Made by a program: the position numbers and the translations under genes
Source: Holothuria scabra
Taxonomy: Eukaryota > Echinodermata > Holothuroidea > Aspidochirotida > Holothuriidae
DNA length: 64,000 bases
Reading direction: 5' to 3'
NCBI GenBank assembly: GCA_037179385.1
Contig: CM074179.1
Span: 34,745,905 to 34,809,904, forward strand
Shown: positions 44,850 through 57,800 of the stretch, one piece after another
How positions within the stretch are numbered: position 1 is the first letter of the stretch
How the letters are laid out: each line of letters begins with the position of its first letter
The notes under the pieces: generated by a model
Told to the model about the DNA's origin: nothing
What the model saw: only the letters and a program-made list of their open reading frames with translations
Databases searched by the model: none

Positions 44850-47430
44850 TGTGCAGGGGACAGGGGTGGCACCAGCGGGGGGCCGGGGGCCATGCCCCCC
44901 ACCATGTCGGGGAAGGTCGGCCGTTTCGTCGGGGAGGCCTAAAAATATATAAAAAAAATTATAAAAAAACCCACACTGAGTGAATTTACTGGATGGGTGA
45001 TCTTGAACATCATTTTTTCTTTTATAACACTGTTTTAATACAATTCAATTACTCCTCATAGCTCATAGTTCATAGCCCTCTTAAAACTCATTACATATAC
45101 CTTTCCCCATCTTAAAGAGGCCCATTGAGTTGGTTCATGAGAAACAACAAATTTCTCCAAAGCTTTTTAGTTTTCTCCACATACCAGTGACAATTGGTCA
45201 AACATAGACAGTACCCATATCCTACTTACAAATAACTGCTTTATCAGTGAGTACTGGACGATTCAGTCCAGTTTTTAAAAATTCGTGACCAGAAACTTTT
45301 TCAAATTATACACAAAACCGTTATAAGTCAGGACACCACAAAATTCAAAATTTCCACTTTTTCCATGACTATTGGATTTGAAATTTGACTCATTATGCTA
45401 ACTGTAATCATTGTCATGTGATGGTAACCCTAAAACACTCTCATTAAGTTATCAATATCAACTCAATGAGCCCCTTTAAATCCGTGCGCGTAAGGTCACC
45501 CATAGCCAAGGCTTGTGTTGCAGACCAGGGAGCTGGAAATTCCACGTGCAGACGTAACCAAGGGTGGCACCAGGAGCCACACCCCCGTCGGAGAAGGCTG
45601 CCCTTCCCCTGTCGTTTGAAAGATCCAGTTTCGTCGGGGAGCTGTCATCTATAGGCACACGATAAAAGATGTAAGCTCGATAAACGTTAGTCCCCGGACG
45701 ATCTTCTTGATTTTGCTTTACTAGTTTTCCTTACAAACGGACGAGAAGTTTTTCAGGTGCATGCAGTGCCAATGGTTTGCCATCTGTCCTGCCCCGACAG
45801 CCGAATTCGAGCAACGGTTATCACAATCGGCCAGGCCGTTTTTAGTTATACATTATGATTAACAGAAGTGTGGGAATGTCTCCTGTATTGATAAGTCTAA
45901 CTGAAAACTCATTTGAAGCCACCTTGTTGTAACGTGACATATTTCCAAAGACGTCGGGAAGTAAAATTATTTATTGTCGGGAGTTCGGATAGTCACACAA
46001 AAAATTTCATAAACTTAGTAGTCCTCGCAATTGAATACAGCGAGGAGTCTCGATAGAGTCAAAAATTGGTATGTTTTCAATTCGGTTGCACAGTTTTTTC
46101 CCGAGAAAAAGACAAGACCATTTCATTTAATTGCAGCGTTACCTTTTATCTGGTTATTTTCTGATCACATAGCAAGTTGGGTTTTTTCTATTGGAGTGAG
46201 ACTTTCATATATAACGGATGCTTCATTTCTAGTTACAAGTCTGGGAAATGCAATTTCCGGCTGTCTGAGGGTTAGATTTTTTTAAATTTTCACTACGCTC
46301 CGCGCCAACTTACGATGGCGCTCCGCTTTGATAGTGTTTTGGTAGAACAGATTACTCAACAGAACAATGCATGCTTGCAAATCATTCTTTGATTGAGGGC
46401 AATATGAAGTGAAAATTTTATAGCGAAGAAAGCTTAAAGTAAATACTGCTTTGTTTCTGGTTACGAGCCTGGGAAAAAATCCTGTGCATTTCTAGTTAGT
46501 TTTCGGGCAGGATTACATTTTTCAGACAAAATAGACTATTCTGCCTCCACCAAATTGAAATACTCCCGAACGCATATGTCAATATACCAAATATAAAACT
46601 TGAAATATATGGGAAGCCAAAATTTTTCCGCCAGGAAAATTCCGGGAGCCTTAGTCTCCATGATGTTATTCAGAGACCCCAACAAAACTACAACTCACCT
46701 CCTACTTGATTTTTCTCATTAGAGGGTCAGATTCTTCCATAAACCCCCAAAATCTGTCATAAAATTACAGTTCTACCAATATAACCTTCAGATTCTGTAA
46801 TATTTCTTAAGCATGGCAAACTTTTTCATTTTCGATGGATACTCCGTAAAATAAAACACCCAAGCGAACGCTCTTAATCACTCCGACAATTGCTCTTGAC
46901 ACGCATATCAATGAATAGAAAGCCCAAATTTTTCATTGTAGCCTCACCCAAAAAACAAATTTTTTCATAAAATTCTAAAACTTCTCCAATATGATAAGCT
47001 GTTAATTTTAAAATTTCCGTTCAAAAGGGAAAATATTTCGGGAAAATTTCCAGTTTCGTCTGAAAGCCTTAGTACCTAGGCCTAGTACGATGAAATGTGT
47101 AACCCCAACAGAATTCAAGCTGTCGCCTATGTAACGTTTTTGATTTTGCCCATATGAAGGACAGATTCTTCAATAAACACCCCAACTTTTTAATGGTCCT
47201 TAAAAAAAGTAAAATTTTGTTTAAAAACTTGTTCTTCTAAAAAAACCTCCAGATTTTTAAATATTTTTTGAAAAAAAAAGCCAAAAATTTCGACACGCTT
47301 CGCGCGCCTCAAATTCTACGAAGTCACGTCCCACTGGCACAACTCACTGCCTTTGTCGGGGACTCGAAATGCTGGCCCCCCTGTCGGGGAGCTTGGTCCC
47401 CTTGTCGGGCAAATCCTGGCGCCAACCCTG
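44850..47430. repeat. GTCGGGGA-containing dispersed repeat pieces
   Basis: The words 'gtcggggaa', 'gtcggggag' and 'gtcggggac', with 'ggtggcacca' or 'tggcgccaacc' nearby, recur at about 44860-44940, 45545-45650 and 47350-47430. They look like separate fragments of one short repeat family. Between them, 46590-46830 and 47030-47290 share 'gacagattcttc.ataaac.cccaa' in the same order, an old direct duplication. Confidence 0.4.
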
Positions 47431-48570
47431 GCGGGGGAGGGGTTTTAGACTTGCAAAAGTGTACAAAAGTGATTTGCATTAAATGGCTTTGTAAGAATTT
47501 TTTGAAATTAAAGAAAAATGATTAAAAAGGCGATGACGCTATATCTCGAACAAACGTTATCCAATTTGAGGAAAATTTGAATCACTAAAGTGAATTTGAA
47601 AAAAGAAACGCGATTAAAATAAAGTAATCAAAACACGGACCCTTAAACAATAAAGAAAGTAGACGAATGAAAGATAAAAAATCAGAAGGAATGACGACAT
47701 CGCAATACCTTGTACAATTACAAGCATATTGAAACATCTGACCTTTTGATTGATAACAAGGTCTCTGCTGAAAATGTTTCTTTTTATTGAATTAAAACTT
47801 ACCTCAAAGTAAGTGTCAGCACATTAAATTATTAAATCTCAATTAGCATAATCAATACTTGGTGTTCCTTTCCTACCAGATGGAGGTAGTACCTTGCAAA
47901 GTCCTTTTAGAAGGACGTCTTTAACATTTTTGTCTGTAATTGAAGGGAATTTACAAGTTTTGGAATCCCAGTTGTACAGCTGCAATTACTGAACCGCATG
48001 CTTCCTCTATACCGGGTTATGGTGTTTTCTTGTAATTTTTTAAGGATCTATGATAAGAGGACAATTAAATAAATGAGACTGATGTGCAATTATATTTATG
48101 TGATCTATTAATGTAACTTAATTTTTTATCTTTTGAAAAGAAAAAAAAAAAACAAACAAAAAACAATAGGAACATATGAAACTTAGTTGTAAAACAAATG
48201 TCGGGGTTACTTGCCTTTGATTGATCGTAGTCATTATGTTAAACAACCGATAAAAATCATGGTATCGTATTTTAAAATCCTTTTTTTATTATGTATCAAT
48301 GCACATATTGGTTTAATACCGAGAACCTTGTTCTTATGTTCCATATAAGATCAAGTTGTCTTAAAGTCACACATTGATATTCTTTCAAGCTTGAGAACCA
48401 TGGCTTTTTCCAGCAGGTGAATGAGTTGAATGCCTTACTCATTTTTAAAAGTCACTTTGATTTTATCTTCCATATCTTGAATCAATGAAGTTAAACGCAT
48501 CGCCAATTAAGTTACGATAAATTTTAGGTGAAGAGATAATAACCAAGAGGTGTTAATAGTTTGGCACGAA

Positions 48571-48785
48571 TGAAGAGGGCGCACTTTCATTTCTGGGTAC
48601 TTGATCCCACAATAGTTTCCGGATAGACCGTACCAAAATATAGTATGATTTCACCCTTATAACCACTCTTTTTACCATTCAAATTTGAAAATGCGCAAGT
48701 GAATGACTTTAAGCGGCAGTTGCCGTAATTGCTTTCTTCGCAACATTTATAATTTCTATACGTGTAATAGTCGCCGTCGTCAGAA
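48571..48785 (-). pseudogene. FBG C-terminal exon relic, copy 1
   Basis: Reads on the minus strand as DYYTYRNYKCCEESN, then FTCAFSNLNGKKSG, then after a one-base frameshift IFWYGLSGNYCGIKYPEMK and VRPL. It matches the last two-thirds of gene A exon 9, including the unusual Cys-rich insertion before SNLNG. The frameshift and the loss of the stop and upstream blocks make it a relic of another family member. Confidence 0.82.
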
Positions 48786-48987
48786 ACGGCAGGCTACTAG
48801 CATCAAATCGATGTATTTTAATTTACGCATATATTATCGGATATTATTGATTATCTCCTTTTTAAAAGTCACTTTTGTTTTATCTTCCATATCTTGAATC
48901 AACGAAGTTAAACGCATCGCCAATTAAGTTACAATAAATTTTAGGTGAAGAGATAATAACCAAGCCGTGTTAATAGTTCGGCACGAA

Positions 48988-49200
48988 GAAGAGGGCGCAC
49001 TTTCATTTCTGGGTACTTGATCCCACAATAGTTTCCGGATAGACCGTACCAAAATATAGTATGACTTCACCCTTATAACCACTCTTTTTACCATTCAAAT
49101 TTGAAAATGCGCAAGTGAATGACTTTAAGCGGCAGTTGCCGTAATTGCTTTCTTCGCAACATTTATAATTTCTATACGTGTAATAGTCGCCGTCTTCAGA
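48988..49200 (-). pseudogene. FBG C-terminal exon relic, copy 2
   Basis: Almost identical to 48571-48785 and with the same frameshift. It lies about 417 bp downstream in direct orientation, as part of the tandem duplication. Confidence 0.82.
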
Positions 49201-49272
49201 AACGGCAGGCTACTAGCATCAAATCGATGTATTTTAATTTACGCATTTATTATCGGATAGATTGCACTAATG

Positions 49273-50089
49273 CACTGTAAAAGAAACTGTAAAATCTACA
49301 ACAAATTCCTGTAAAATTACAGCATATTTTCTGTATTTTGTGTTTACCACAACAAAATTGTTTTTCAATGATGCAAATTAGCAGGATATCTAACTTTTTA
49401 AAAGTTTACACTGCAAACACTCTGCAGGGTATAGGTTATTAGTGATATCACAATAAAGCACTGTGTAACCTTCAGATTAGTTCAAACTGACCTAAACTCC
49501 TGTTAGCTACTAAAGTGGGCGTGGCAAAAATTTTGACATAAAAATTGTAAATTTATGCTTAGATCAGGCCTATGCGAATAGGATCTGTAGAAGAAAAAAA
49601 AAACAGTTTTGGGAAAAAGAATAAGTAGTCAATCAATAAAGGTAAAGAAAACTGAGATGTATGAACTGTATTTCATTAAAAACTGTGTAGTAAAGTTATT
49701 CACAATAACCAACTTGTGATAGACGTGGTCCATAAAGCATAGTGTTATTATACACAGTTAACACAAGGTCTACAAACCCAATTATGAAAGCCGCTCGTGG
49801 GCTTGGATATCATGCTCGAGACACGAGGGTACATTGGCAAAATGATGTACTGTATTTATTCTGCTGGGTGCGGCATAACAATCATAGTTCAAAACAGTTT
49901 TATCGTCTTTCTGTACTTCTACATAGTACAGCTGACAAAATTTTTGCTGTAAAATTTACAACTGCCTCACTGTAAATTCTACAGGATTTACGTTATTTTG
50001 TTTACAGTTGACTGTAAAATAAACGCGTTTTTGTTGGCAATATTGCTGACAGCGGTTTCACTGTAAAATTTACAACTTTTTTTACAGTG
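49273..50089. mobile_element. Non-autonomous DNA transposon, CACTGTAAAA ends
   Basis: An 817-bp segment begins 'cactgtaaaa' and ends 'ttttacagtg', with many internal ACTGTAAAATTTACA-type words (subterminal repeats) near both ends. 'TG' flanks both ends, either a 2-bp duplication or part of the terminal repeat. The 77-codon frame inside (49742-49975) has no transposase features. CACT-starting ends recall CACTA-like elements, but the assignment is tentative. Confidence 0.6.
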
Positions 50090-51689
50090 TGGAGTAATTT
50101 TATATTAATTTCCTTTAGGAATACCAGTTCTCCTGTCTTTGTGTCTACACAATAATCATATCGAAAGACAAAAAACAAAGACACTACAAGGGGAACGTCC
50201 AAACACACTGTGAGCATCATGAGAGAGTTCGTCTCATGAAATTGGGCCTCACGACTTGGCCGAGAGCATTAAGACTTGGCAGATTTTTCAACATGGAAAA
50301 CCGCGAATAACAAGATTACCTTGAAATTTCTATCAGGTGTTCACAGCTTAAACAATGACTATGGGTGTAACTTACTGCTGAAAATATCGAGAAATAACGC
50401 TGGGTTGTATTTTAACCACCTTTTCCGTTAATTGAGGAACACGAAGTACATATTTCATATGTTATGCTTTTGACCGAAACATCAATTATTTGACAGATTG
50501 GTCTGGAAATTTGTAATTCCATTCCAGTCCTTTTGATTTCATTTTCTTGGCATAACTTCAATAAATTTGAACCAATTTTTTATAGTTTGAGATTCATTTG
50601 GTAACTAATTTAGCCACTAAAATAGTTCCTCTCAAGCTAAGCTCATTTTAAACCTAACAAATCGCATTTACAAATTCATGTATCATTAGTGAGTACTTAT
50701 CGATTCAGTTTGGCTTTTAAAATTTCTGAGCTGACACTTTTATAGTATTCGCTAAACAGTCTCTAACTACTATAGAAAAACATTCAAAGTTCAATTTAAG
50801 TTTGGAAATGACACCTCTTTGCGTTTTGTTTGTATCTGTGGCAGGTACAATGCTTCGTGTAAAGCTAGTAGTTTGACGCAATTGACAGGGTAGTAGCCAA
50901 AGGAAGGAGGGATGACTAATCCCCTTCATTTTTTTTTTTTTTTGCCCCCATAGATAAGTTTATCATTGACTAGGTACATTTGTTCATGTATGTCCTCCTT
51001 CCCCCTAAAAATCTCTCCTTGGAAAGGTAACACTGTCTCTTTGGTACCTTGTCTGGGCCGTACGATGATAGTTACCGAAATGAGAACAATCTAGAGAGGA
51101 GCAAACTATGTAAAAAAGTTGAACTTGTGTTTATCCCTTCGGACTTATCATGAACCCACGTAATCATTTATATTATAACCTTGACGGATAAAATTGTGGA
51201 AACCGCTGTTCCTACTTTGTGATGAGCAACATTGTCAGAATTTATTATTTTAAGAAAAATACACAATTTTTCGAGCACAAAATGTTCGTTTTCCTCAGCA
51301 TTAACTGGAGTTCACAATGTTTCTATTATGCTAGGCTAGAATTTCAACAAGAACAGAATATTGCTTTTGTTGGAGCTAATAGTAATGAAACTAATTGCTT
51401 GATTTTGTTTACAAGTCATTTAAAATAACACATCTTTCCAGTAGTATGACAGTTTAATAATCGACGTAACGAAGAGATGCTGACTTTTTACCCTGGTTAT
51501 TTCCAGAGTATGTCCTGGTAAGGAAGACAATAAGAGATGCTTAGAGTTAAACACACACGAAGACTAGGAACAGATTTGCCCATCCAATGGCCATTTGCAA
51601 GAACTTTGTATTATGTACGGAGCACCCTTACTTTGGTCAGTTTGATAGAATAAAATGGAGCAACATCGCAACTGCTCTGCTTAGCAGTA
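50090..51689. other. Spacer right part, upstream of gene B
   Basis: No gene supported. AT-rich, with a T run at about 50930-50943. It ends in the conserved 5' flank of gene B. Confidence 0.5.
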
Positions 51690-51764
51690 CTTCCGACACT
51701 GTCTAGGCGCACATAACTCGAAGTGTGTTCGGCTCAAAAATCGGTTTTGATTATTTTACTTAGA
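51690..51764 (+). promoter_or_regulatory. Gene B conserved 5' flank
   Basis: Matches the flank of gene A over about 75 bases (see 37439-37515). Probably 5' UTR and proximal promoter. The similarity is seen; the function is inferred. Confidence 0.4.
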
Positions 51765-51839
51765 ATGATTAGAGGGATGCGTTTCTGCTTTTACTCATTT
51801 TGTGTTCTAACTGGATTCCTTGCTCTGGTACAACAATCG
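51765..51839 (+). CDS. Gene B exon 1: signal peptide
   Basis: Encodes MIRGMRFCFYSFCVLTG then FLALVQQS in 75 nt, followed by the donor 'gtaagttaaag'. It has a charged start and a hydrophobic core and matches gene A exon 1. The inner Met (codon 5) is an alternative start. Confidence 0.87.
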
Positions 51840-54800
51840 GTAAGTTAAAGTTTCAAGCTCATTTAGAACGTTTTTAAGGTATGAATCCATCCTTTGAAAG
51901 AAAATATAGTAAAAAGTGTGCAGGCGAAAAGGATAAATAAAGAGCGATTGGAAAAAATGAAATTTTATTAAAATGATAATTTATTTGTAGTGAAGCCATG
52001 TTGGTAAAGTTTCTTCATTCTGAACAAATTAGATTTTGTTTCACGAATCATTTTGTTTCAGAGAAATTTGAAATCCGAACATAAACCCAACACCTATCCT
52101 TCTTGCTCTTACAATAATCACAGTACAATAATAATTTGTTCAACTGTCAGTTCGCGTGTATCTCGGATGTGTTCATACGTACTATTGGTTTGATCGTAAA
52201 ACTGTATTTCTAGAGGTGTATATATTGCCTCCGATATTTTCTTCCGCGGCAAGAACGGGTGTTAAAAAAAAGAGCTGAAAGGAATGAAAAACTGCCTCCA
52301 ATAGTACTAGTCAAAAGACTGATAAACTGTTACATATATTACCAAATGAATCAGAACATATATAAAAACTCTTAAAGATGTATGATAGCATGAAAATATT
52401 ATACATCCATGGTAAACTGAACTTAGACATCACACGAGGGTGTGGTTCAAAAGTAAAAGACTAATCATTCGCTTACAGGATGAACTCCACCCGATGGTAA
52501 TGGCTTCAATAAGGATATTGATCTGTGCCATAATTTCTTAGCGAATGCTCCAGAAACTGTCTCAAAGAAAGATATGACAAAGAATGCTATAAACATCATT
52601 TAGGATTGATCAGCTAAGGTTGATTCAAACTTCATGATCTGTAACTTTTTGGTAATGGGGAGATGAAAGGGCTTCAAAAACATGTAAAGTGGCGAGGAAT
52701 GTTTTTTATTTCTTTTATACAGTCAATCTACAATTTCTACAAAATAAATCTTTAACAAAGAAAAACAGACCATTACAATCAATCTACAATTGCTACAAAA
52801 TAAATCTCGTCATGATGAGAAGTGTTCTTTTGGAGATTGCATTGAATTATTACTATTTCTCGTTATTTTCCAAAAATAGTTTTATTGCAAAGACTCATTT
52901 TAACTGTGTACCATGATAATTGAGACAAAAATATTCATATTGTATTAGAATCCTGCTGCACTGAAACATATCGGTAATTTTTATTGTTCACCATGGTACT
53001 TGCCAGTCAATTGGGCGTTTAATTATTTTCCTGTGCAACATTATCTGGTTTAATGTCTTTGTCAAAAAAAACATAAAAGCCAAGTGTTATGTTTACATAC
53101 GTGTTTGTTTAAGGTATATCACATTGGGAACAACAGAGCAAACCTACGGCTTTTTGCCAAAAGAAATTCCATAGATCAATTTAAAGCAAAACGAATGACA
53201 GGTTTCTTCTTAAATTTTACTGGAGCACATCTCTCCCAGTACAAAGGAAACATCTCTAATTATTGTATTGGAAACGTAGGCCCATAAAAGTGAAAACTTT
53301 CTGCCCCCCCCCAAAAAAAAGTATGAAGATTACCGTAAAACTTGTAATATTACTGGTTGAAAATCCCATTTTGTAAGTTGCAAGAATTAACCGATTATTG
53401 TAATCAGGGTGAGCCAGTCATCACGAACAACACTTAAAAAAGGATGAGACCGGTCCGACACAGACTAATCGATCCGAAACAGAGTCTTAAAACTCCACTT
53501 TACTAACTGCATCACTATAAAACATTCAATACTAAATTAGAATGTTGATCGCAACGTTCGGGTGGTAATTATAATGCCTGTTTTGAGATGTTACCGAGTC
53601 CATTGTGTAAGCAAGAGGAAATTAGTAATTTACTGTTACTAAATTGATAGTACCAAGTACTTCTGAACTTTTCAAAATACCTTGCTACACCAATGTCTCA
53701 CTTAATCACTGTTTCTTAATGGCTGAGGAACTTCGAGTAAATATTTTAATGCCAAAAGGTGCAGAAATTTATTTCAAAAATGCTCCAATTTTAATGGAAG
53801 GGTCTTTAATTATACGTGTTCGGCTTCAGTAAAGCTTCTGCAATTACGTTCATGATGTCATTCCTTGACAATAGCGATGATATTCATTCATAGAAAGTAA
53901 CTTTCGTTGCTTCGAATCTCAGTGGCATCATTAACATTTTTTTCAACAATTGTTAAGTTACAATATTCATGACAGGTAAACGTAAGAGGTCTCCCGATGA
54001 TGCCGATAGTTATAGAAGTATCGCACTTCTAAGCTTACTTGGTAAATTATTCACCTCAATTCTAAACAATCGCATTAAAGATTTTTTGGATGGTTCTGGG
54101 TTGCTGGGAGACGAACAAGCTGGCTTTAGAAGAGAACATTCAACAATTGATCACATTTTTATGCTATATTCTATAGTTGACTATTATTTAAGTAAGCGCA
54201 AACGTATATATTGTACTTTCATTGACTATAAAAATGCTTTCGATCTGATAGATAGAACTTTCTTTCTCTGGACTAAATTGGTAGCGAGTAATTTAAACGG
54301 TATTGTATTAAACGTTATCTACACTATGTACAAAACTGATAAATCATGTGTCGTTAATTTAAGGGAGAAATGATCCTTTTTTGATTATAATGTTGGTGTC
54401 AGACAAGGTGAAAACTTGTCACCAGTTCTCTTTGCGATATATTTAAATGACTTTGGTAAATTTATTAGTAAATATTATGACGGTCTGAGTAATTTGTCTA
54501 ACGATATGAGGGATTATCTTAGCAATGATGATGTTGAAGTATACCTTAAAATATTCACTTTGTTGTATGCTGATGACACAGTTGTTTTAGCTGAAAACAC
54601 GACAGATTTACAACAGGTTTAAATGGTGTCAAAGATTATTGCGACACTTGGCACATGACTGTCAATACAAGTAAAACTAAAATCACTGTGTTTTCTAGAG
54701 GTAAAGTCAGACGTATATCCACATTTTATTTTGGCGATGATACTATTGACGTGGTTGATGGTTTTGTACACCTTGGTATCACTTTTAATTTTAATAATAA

Positions 54801-57800
54801 GTTTACTAAAGTAAAATGTAAACAAGTGAGTCAAGCAAAGAAGGCTCTTTTCAGTTTGCTTACTAAGTCTTATAACCTTAAGCTCCGAATTGACCTATTG
54901 TTACAACTTTTCGATCAAATTGTTAGTCCTGTCTTACTCTATAGAAGTGAGGTCTGGGGTTTTGAGGATCTTCGACAAATTGAAGCTTTTCATCTTCACT
55001 TATGTAAGCAACTTCTGAAAGTTAAGAAATGCACACCAAATTGTATGGCTTATGGGGAGCTTGGGAGGTATAACATTACTCGAGTTATTGAAGGAAGACT
55101 TGTAGCGTACTGGGGTAGATTGATTAAAAGTAATGATAATAACCTAGCAGGTATGATGTATAGATTCCTAAGAATTTTGCATGACAAAAATGTTTACGGA
55201 TTAAAAGTATTTTTGAAAAAGTGGGTATGCCCTTTTTCTGGAATAATAATTATAATTCAATTGATATTAACTGGCTTGACAAAATCATTGGTCAAAGGTT
55301 TAACGATATTTATGTTCAAGAATGGATCTCTGAAGTTAATAGCAATTCCCAATAAAAGTTTATAGGAATTTTAAAAGAGACCTGCAATTGGAAAAATACC
55401 TGACTACCCTTCCTTTGAAAAATAGGTTAGATCTTTCTAGGTTACGCTGTAGCAATAGTAGAATCCCAACTGTGTGTGGCAGATACCGAGATATAGATTT
55501 TTGTGATCGAATTTGCGAGTTATGTAATCAAAGTAAATTAGGAGATGAATACCACTACTTGTTTGAATGTCCCTCATTTTCACGCGAAACTTCAAAGTTC
55601 TTAAAGCCGCATTACTTTAGAAATCATAACACCCTTAAAATGGAACAATTGTTTAATTCGTGTAATAAGAAAATTTTGTTAAATTTAAGCTATTTTAGTT
55701 CTACAATCTTACGTCAATTTTGAAATTTCAAAGATGCGGTTTCTTCCGTAAAATGGGCAGGTTGTTGACATTCTAGTGTTGTTCTTTTTTTTCTCTTCTG
55801 CTTCTTTTTTTTCCTTCTTCGTCTCTTTTCTTTTCTTTTCCCTATACTTCTTTTCTTCTGACCTTAATCCTTTATGTTTGCATGCTCTTTAAGATTCATG
55901 TCAATGTTTGATGTATATTGTATGTATATAGGTGTCTTTAACCTCCTTGGAGGTGTCACAGAGAATGAAATAAACAAACAAACAAGCTAACAGGTAATGA
56001 ATTTGAAGAGAGGACTGAATTGGAAATCTGTTTAAAACCTGATGTCCAGCTAGGATGTGCATCATGTTTATCACTTCTGACACAAATTCCAAAGTTCTGG
56101 TTTCAAATAACCAAAGACAAACATAAAGAAAATGAATCACAAAGGAAGAGTAAGCAATTAAATTTTCAGCTGTAGCGAATTCGCCCAAAGGAACCAAGGA
56201 GAGATGATTTACGTAAAAACCGAGCGCTCTGTGGCATCATGATGTTTTGAAAGACAATTAAATTGAGTTAGTTAGTTTGATGGAGTTTTACGGCCCAGTT
56301 TTCAACCTATTGGTTCAAGTCGAGCCGGTCACGGCTTTTTTTCAAGTTGCGGCCCACTGGCTTGTTTTCCCTATTCCGTTGCCTTTGTGGACAATTTAAT
56401 TGAGATTTCTTAATATGTAGAGTCCCCCAATTACATCTTCAGAGATGCTGTCAGAGAGTACGGACACGTGACCACTCTAAAATCGTGAATAATAAGATCA
56501 TTCTATAAAGTAAATTGTAATTAACTCTTTTCAAGGACCTTGCAGCTCCCAGCTCTTTTGCAGCCTAAAAGAAAGAAAAAGCCTTAGAACAGAATGATAG
56601 CTTACAACGCGATTATAATCACGTATAATAACAGATACTAAATACATGTTTGTTGGAGTTCCTAAGTGAATGATATTGTTATCAATTTTTGCAACAAATG
56701 TTCTGGTAGAAAATGTGACAAAATTACGGTTTCTAAAGAAACAAAATTAGGTGCAAGTAAAAGTTTTTCAGAGCAGGGAGCTGGAAGAGCAGCTCCCTGT
56801 TTGGAGCGAGCTTTCATAAAACTAATATTCTAGAACATGTCGGCATTGTGTTTTGTAACCGTCGGCCTTTTGTTGCACTGTCAAATCAAGTTACATACGT
56901 TGTTCAAAGATCGCCCGCCGGGTAGGCGGATATATTGATATTTTGATCTTTAATTTTGAAGAATATAAATCTATGTTTACGATTACATACAAACTCAAGC
57001 CACTGTTACATCATTTGTGATACCAATCGGCCCAGAGGGAAATCCAACTTATTTTTCTGGCAAAACCATGAAAACAGATATAATCGCCACGGTTGTACTA
57101 AAGATGTAGCAGACGACAAAATTCTTCGTAGTTACATTCTTATCCAGAGTATACCTATGTGGAGTCTCAAGAGCTATGCAACTAAAATTTTATTGGAATC
57201 TATTTCGAGACCTTGAAAGCACGACCTTTAGTACGAAGGAAGCTTCTTAGAGCTATGTCCATCCAAACGTTGTCGCCACGCCATAATTAAATGGACCGAG
57301 TGTGTAATCTAACTCGTAAAATATCCGACTCTCAATCGAAATGTCTGGGGTTCGAATCTCAGGTTGGGTCGTACCAAAGACATTAAAACTTGGCGGTCAT
57401 TGTCCCGACAATCCAGTTTCCAAACTCCTTGGCCGCAGCTAGACCAAAGGAGAAGGTTGCACGTTGTGACGTAACACGATTATCTATCAAAACCTAGAAA
57501 ATGGTTGAAAACGTCATATAGCCGTAGTGTGATGCACTACGAATCCAACATTTCAGTGGTAGAGTGTGGCAACAGCTTTCTTCCACATTACACTGACTTA
57601 CACAGGGGATATTACTGGTCTCTGTAAAATGTAATAACGCATCCGAATATATATCTTTAGTGGTTAATCGCCTTGTAATCAAGTAAGTTACTTGGTCTGT
57701 TAGTAAGATGGGATTTAACGACAGATAAACACAAGTATATGCAGTGTCGGATGGAAAACTTAAGTTCAGATGTTGTCAATGTTCAAGTTCGGTTTCAAAT

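Larger units (their letters stand above)
37516..48440. other. Spacer between the head-to-head genes, left part
   Basis: About 11 kb with no gene I can support. It holds low-complexity frames, GTCGGGGA-type dispersed repeat pieces (44850-47430), G-rich decayed repeats (41700-42090), two short perfect hairpins (42945-42969 and 44460-44485) and a diverged direct duplication near 46590-47290. Frames at 40872-41343 and 43082-43362 lie in somewhat higher-GC DNA but show no family. Confidence 0.45.
48443..49260. repeat. Tandem duplication, two copies of about 400 bp
   Basis: The segment 48443-48843 (beginning 'ttttaaaagtcacttt') is repeated at about 48859-49260 with only a few differences. Each copy contains a decayed fibrinogen-domain exon on the minus strand. 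A common frameshift in both shows that decay began before the duplication. Confidence 0.9.
53969..55990 (+). mobile_element. Second LINE (non-LTR) relic, 5'-truncated
   Basis: Begins inside a reverse-transcriptase domain and ends with a (aaac)n-type tail 'aataaacaaacaaac' near 55970-55985, preceded by an 80-bp pyrimidine-rich 3' UTR. Flanking 'acaggtaa' (near 53971 and 55990) might be a target duplication. It belongs to a different LINE lineage from the one in the array, judging by its RT motifs. Multiple stops and frameshifts make it inactive. Confidence 0.85.

Noticed and set aside
49742..49975. 77-codon frame as a transposase
   Set aside because: No catalytic motif or family resemblance; it lies inside a short non-autonomous element.
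57291..57390. Functional tRNA gene
   Set aside because: The T stem and anticodon stem carry mismatches, the acceptor stem is imperfect, and the paralogous copy has diverged freely; a SINE relic fits better.
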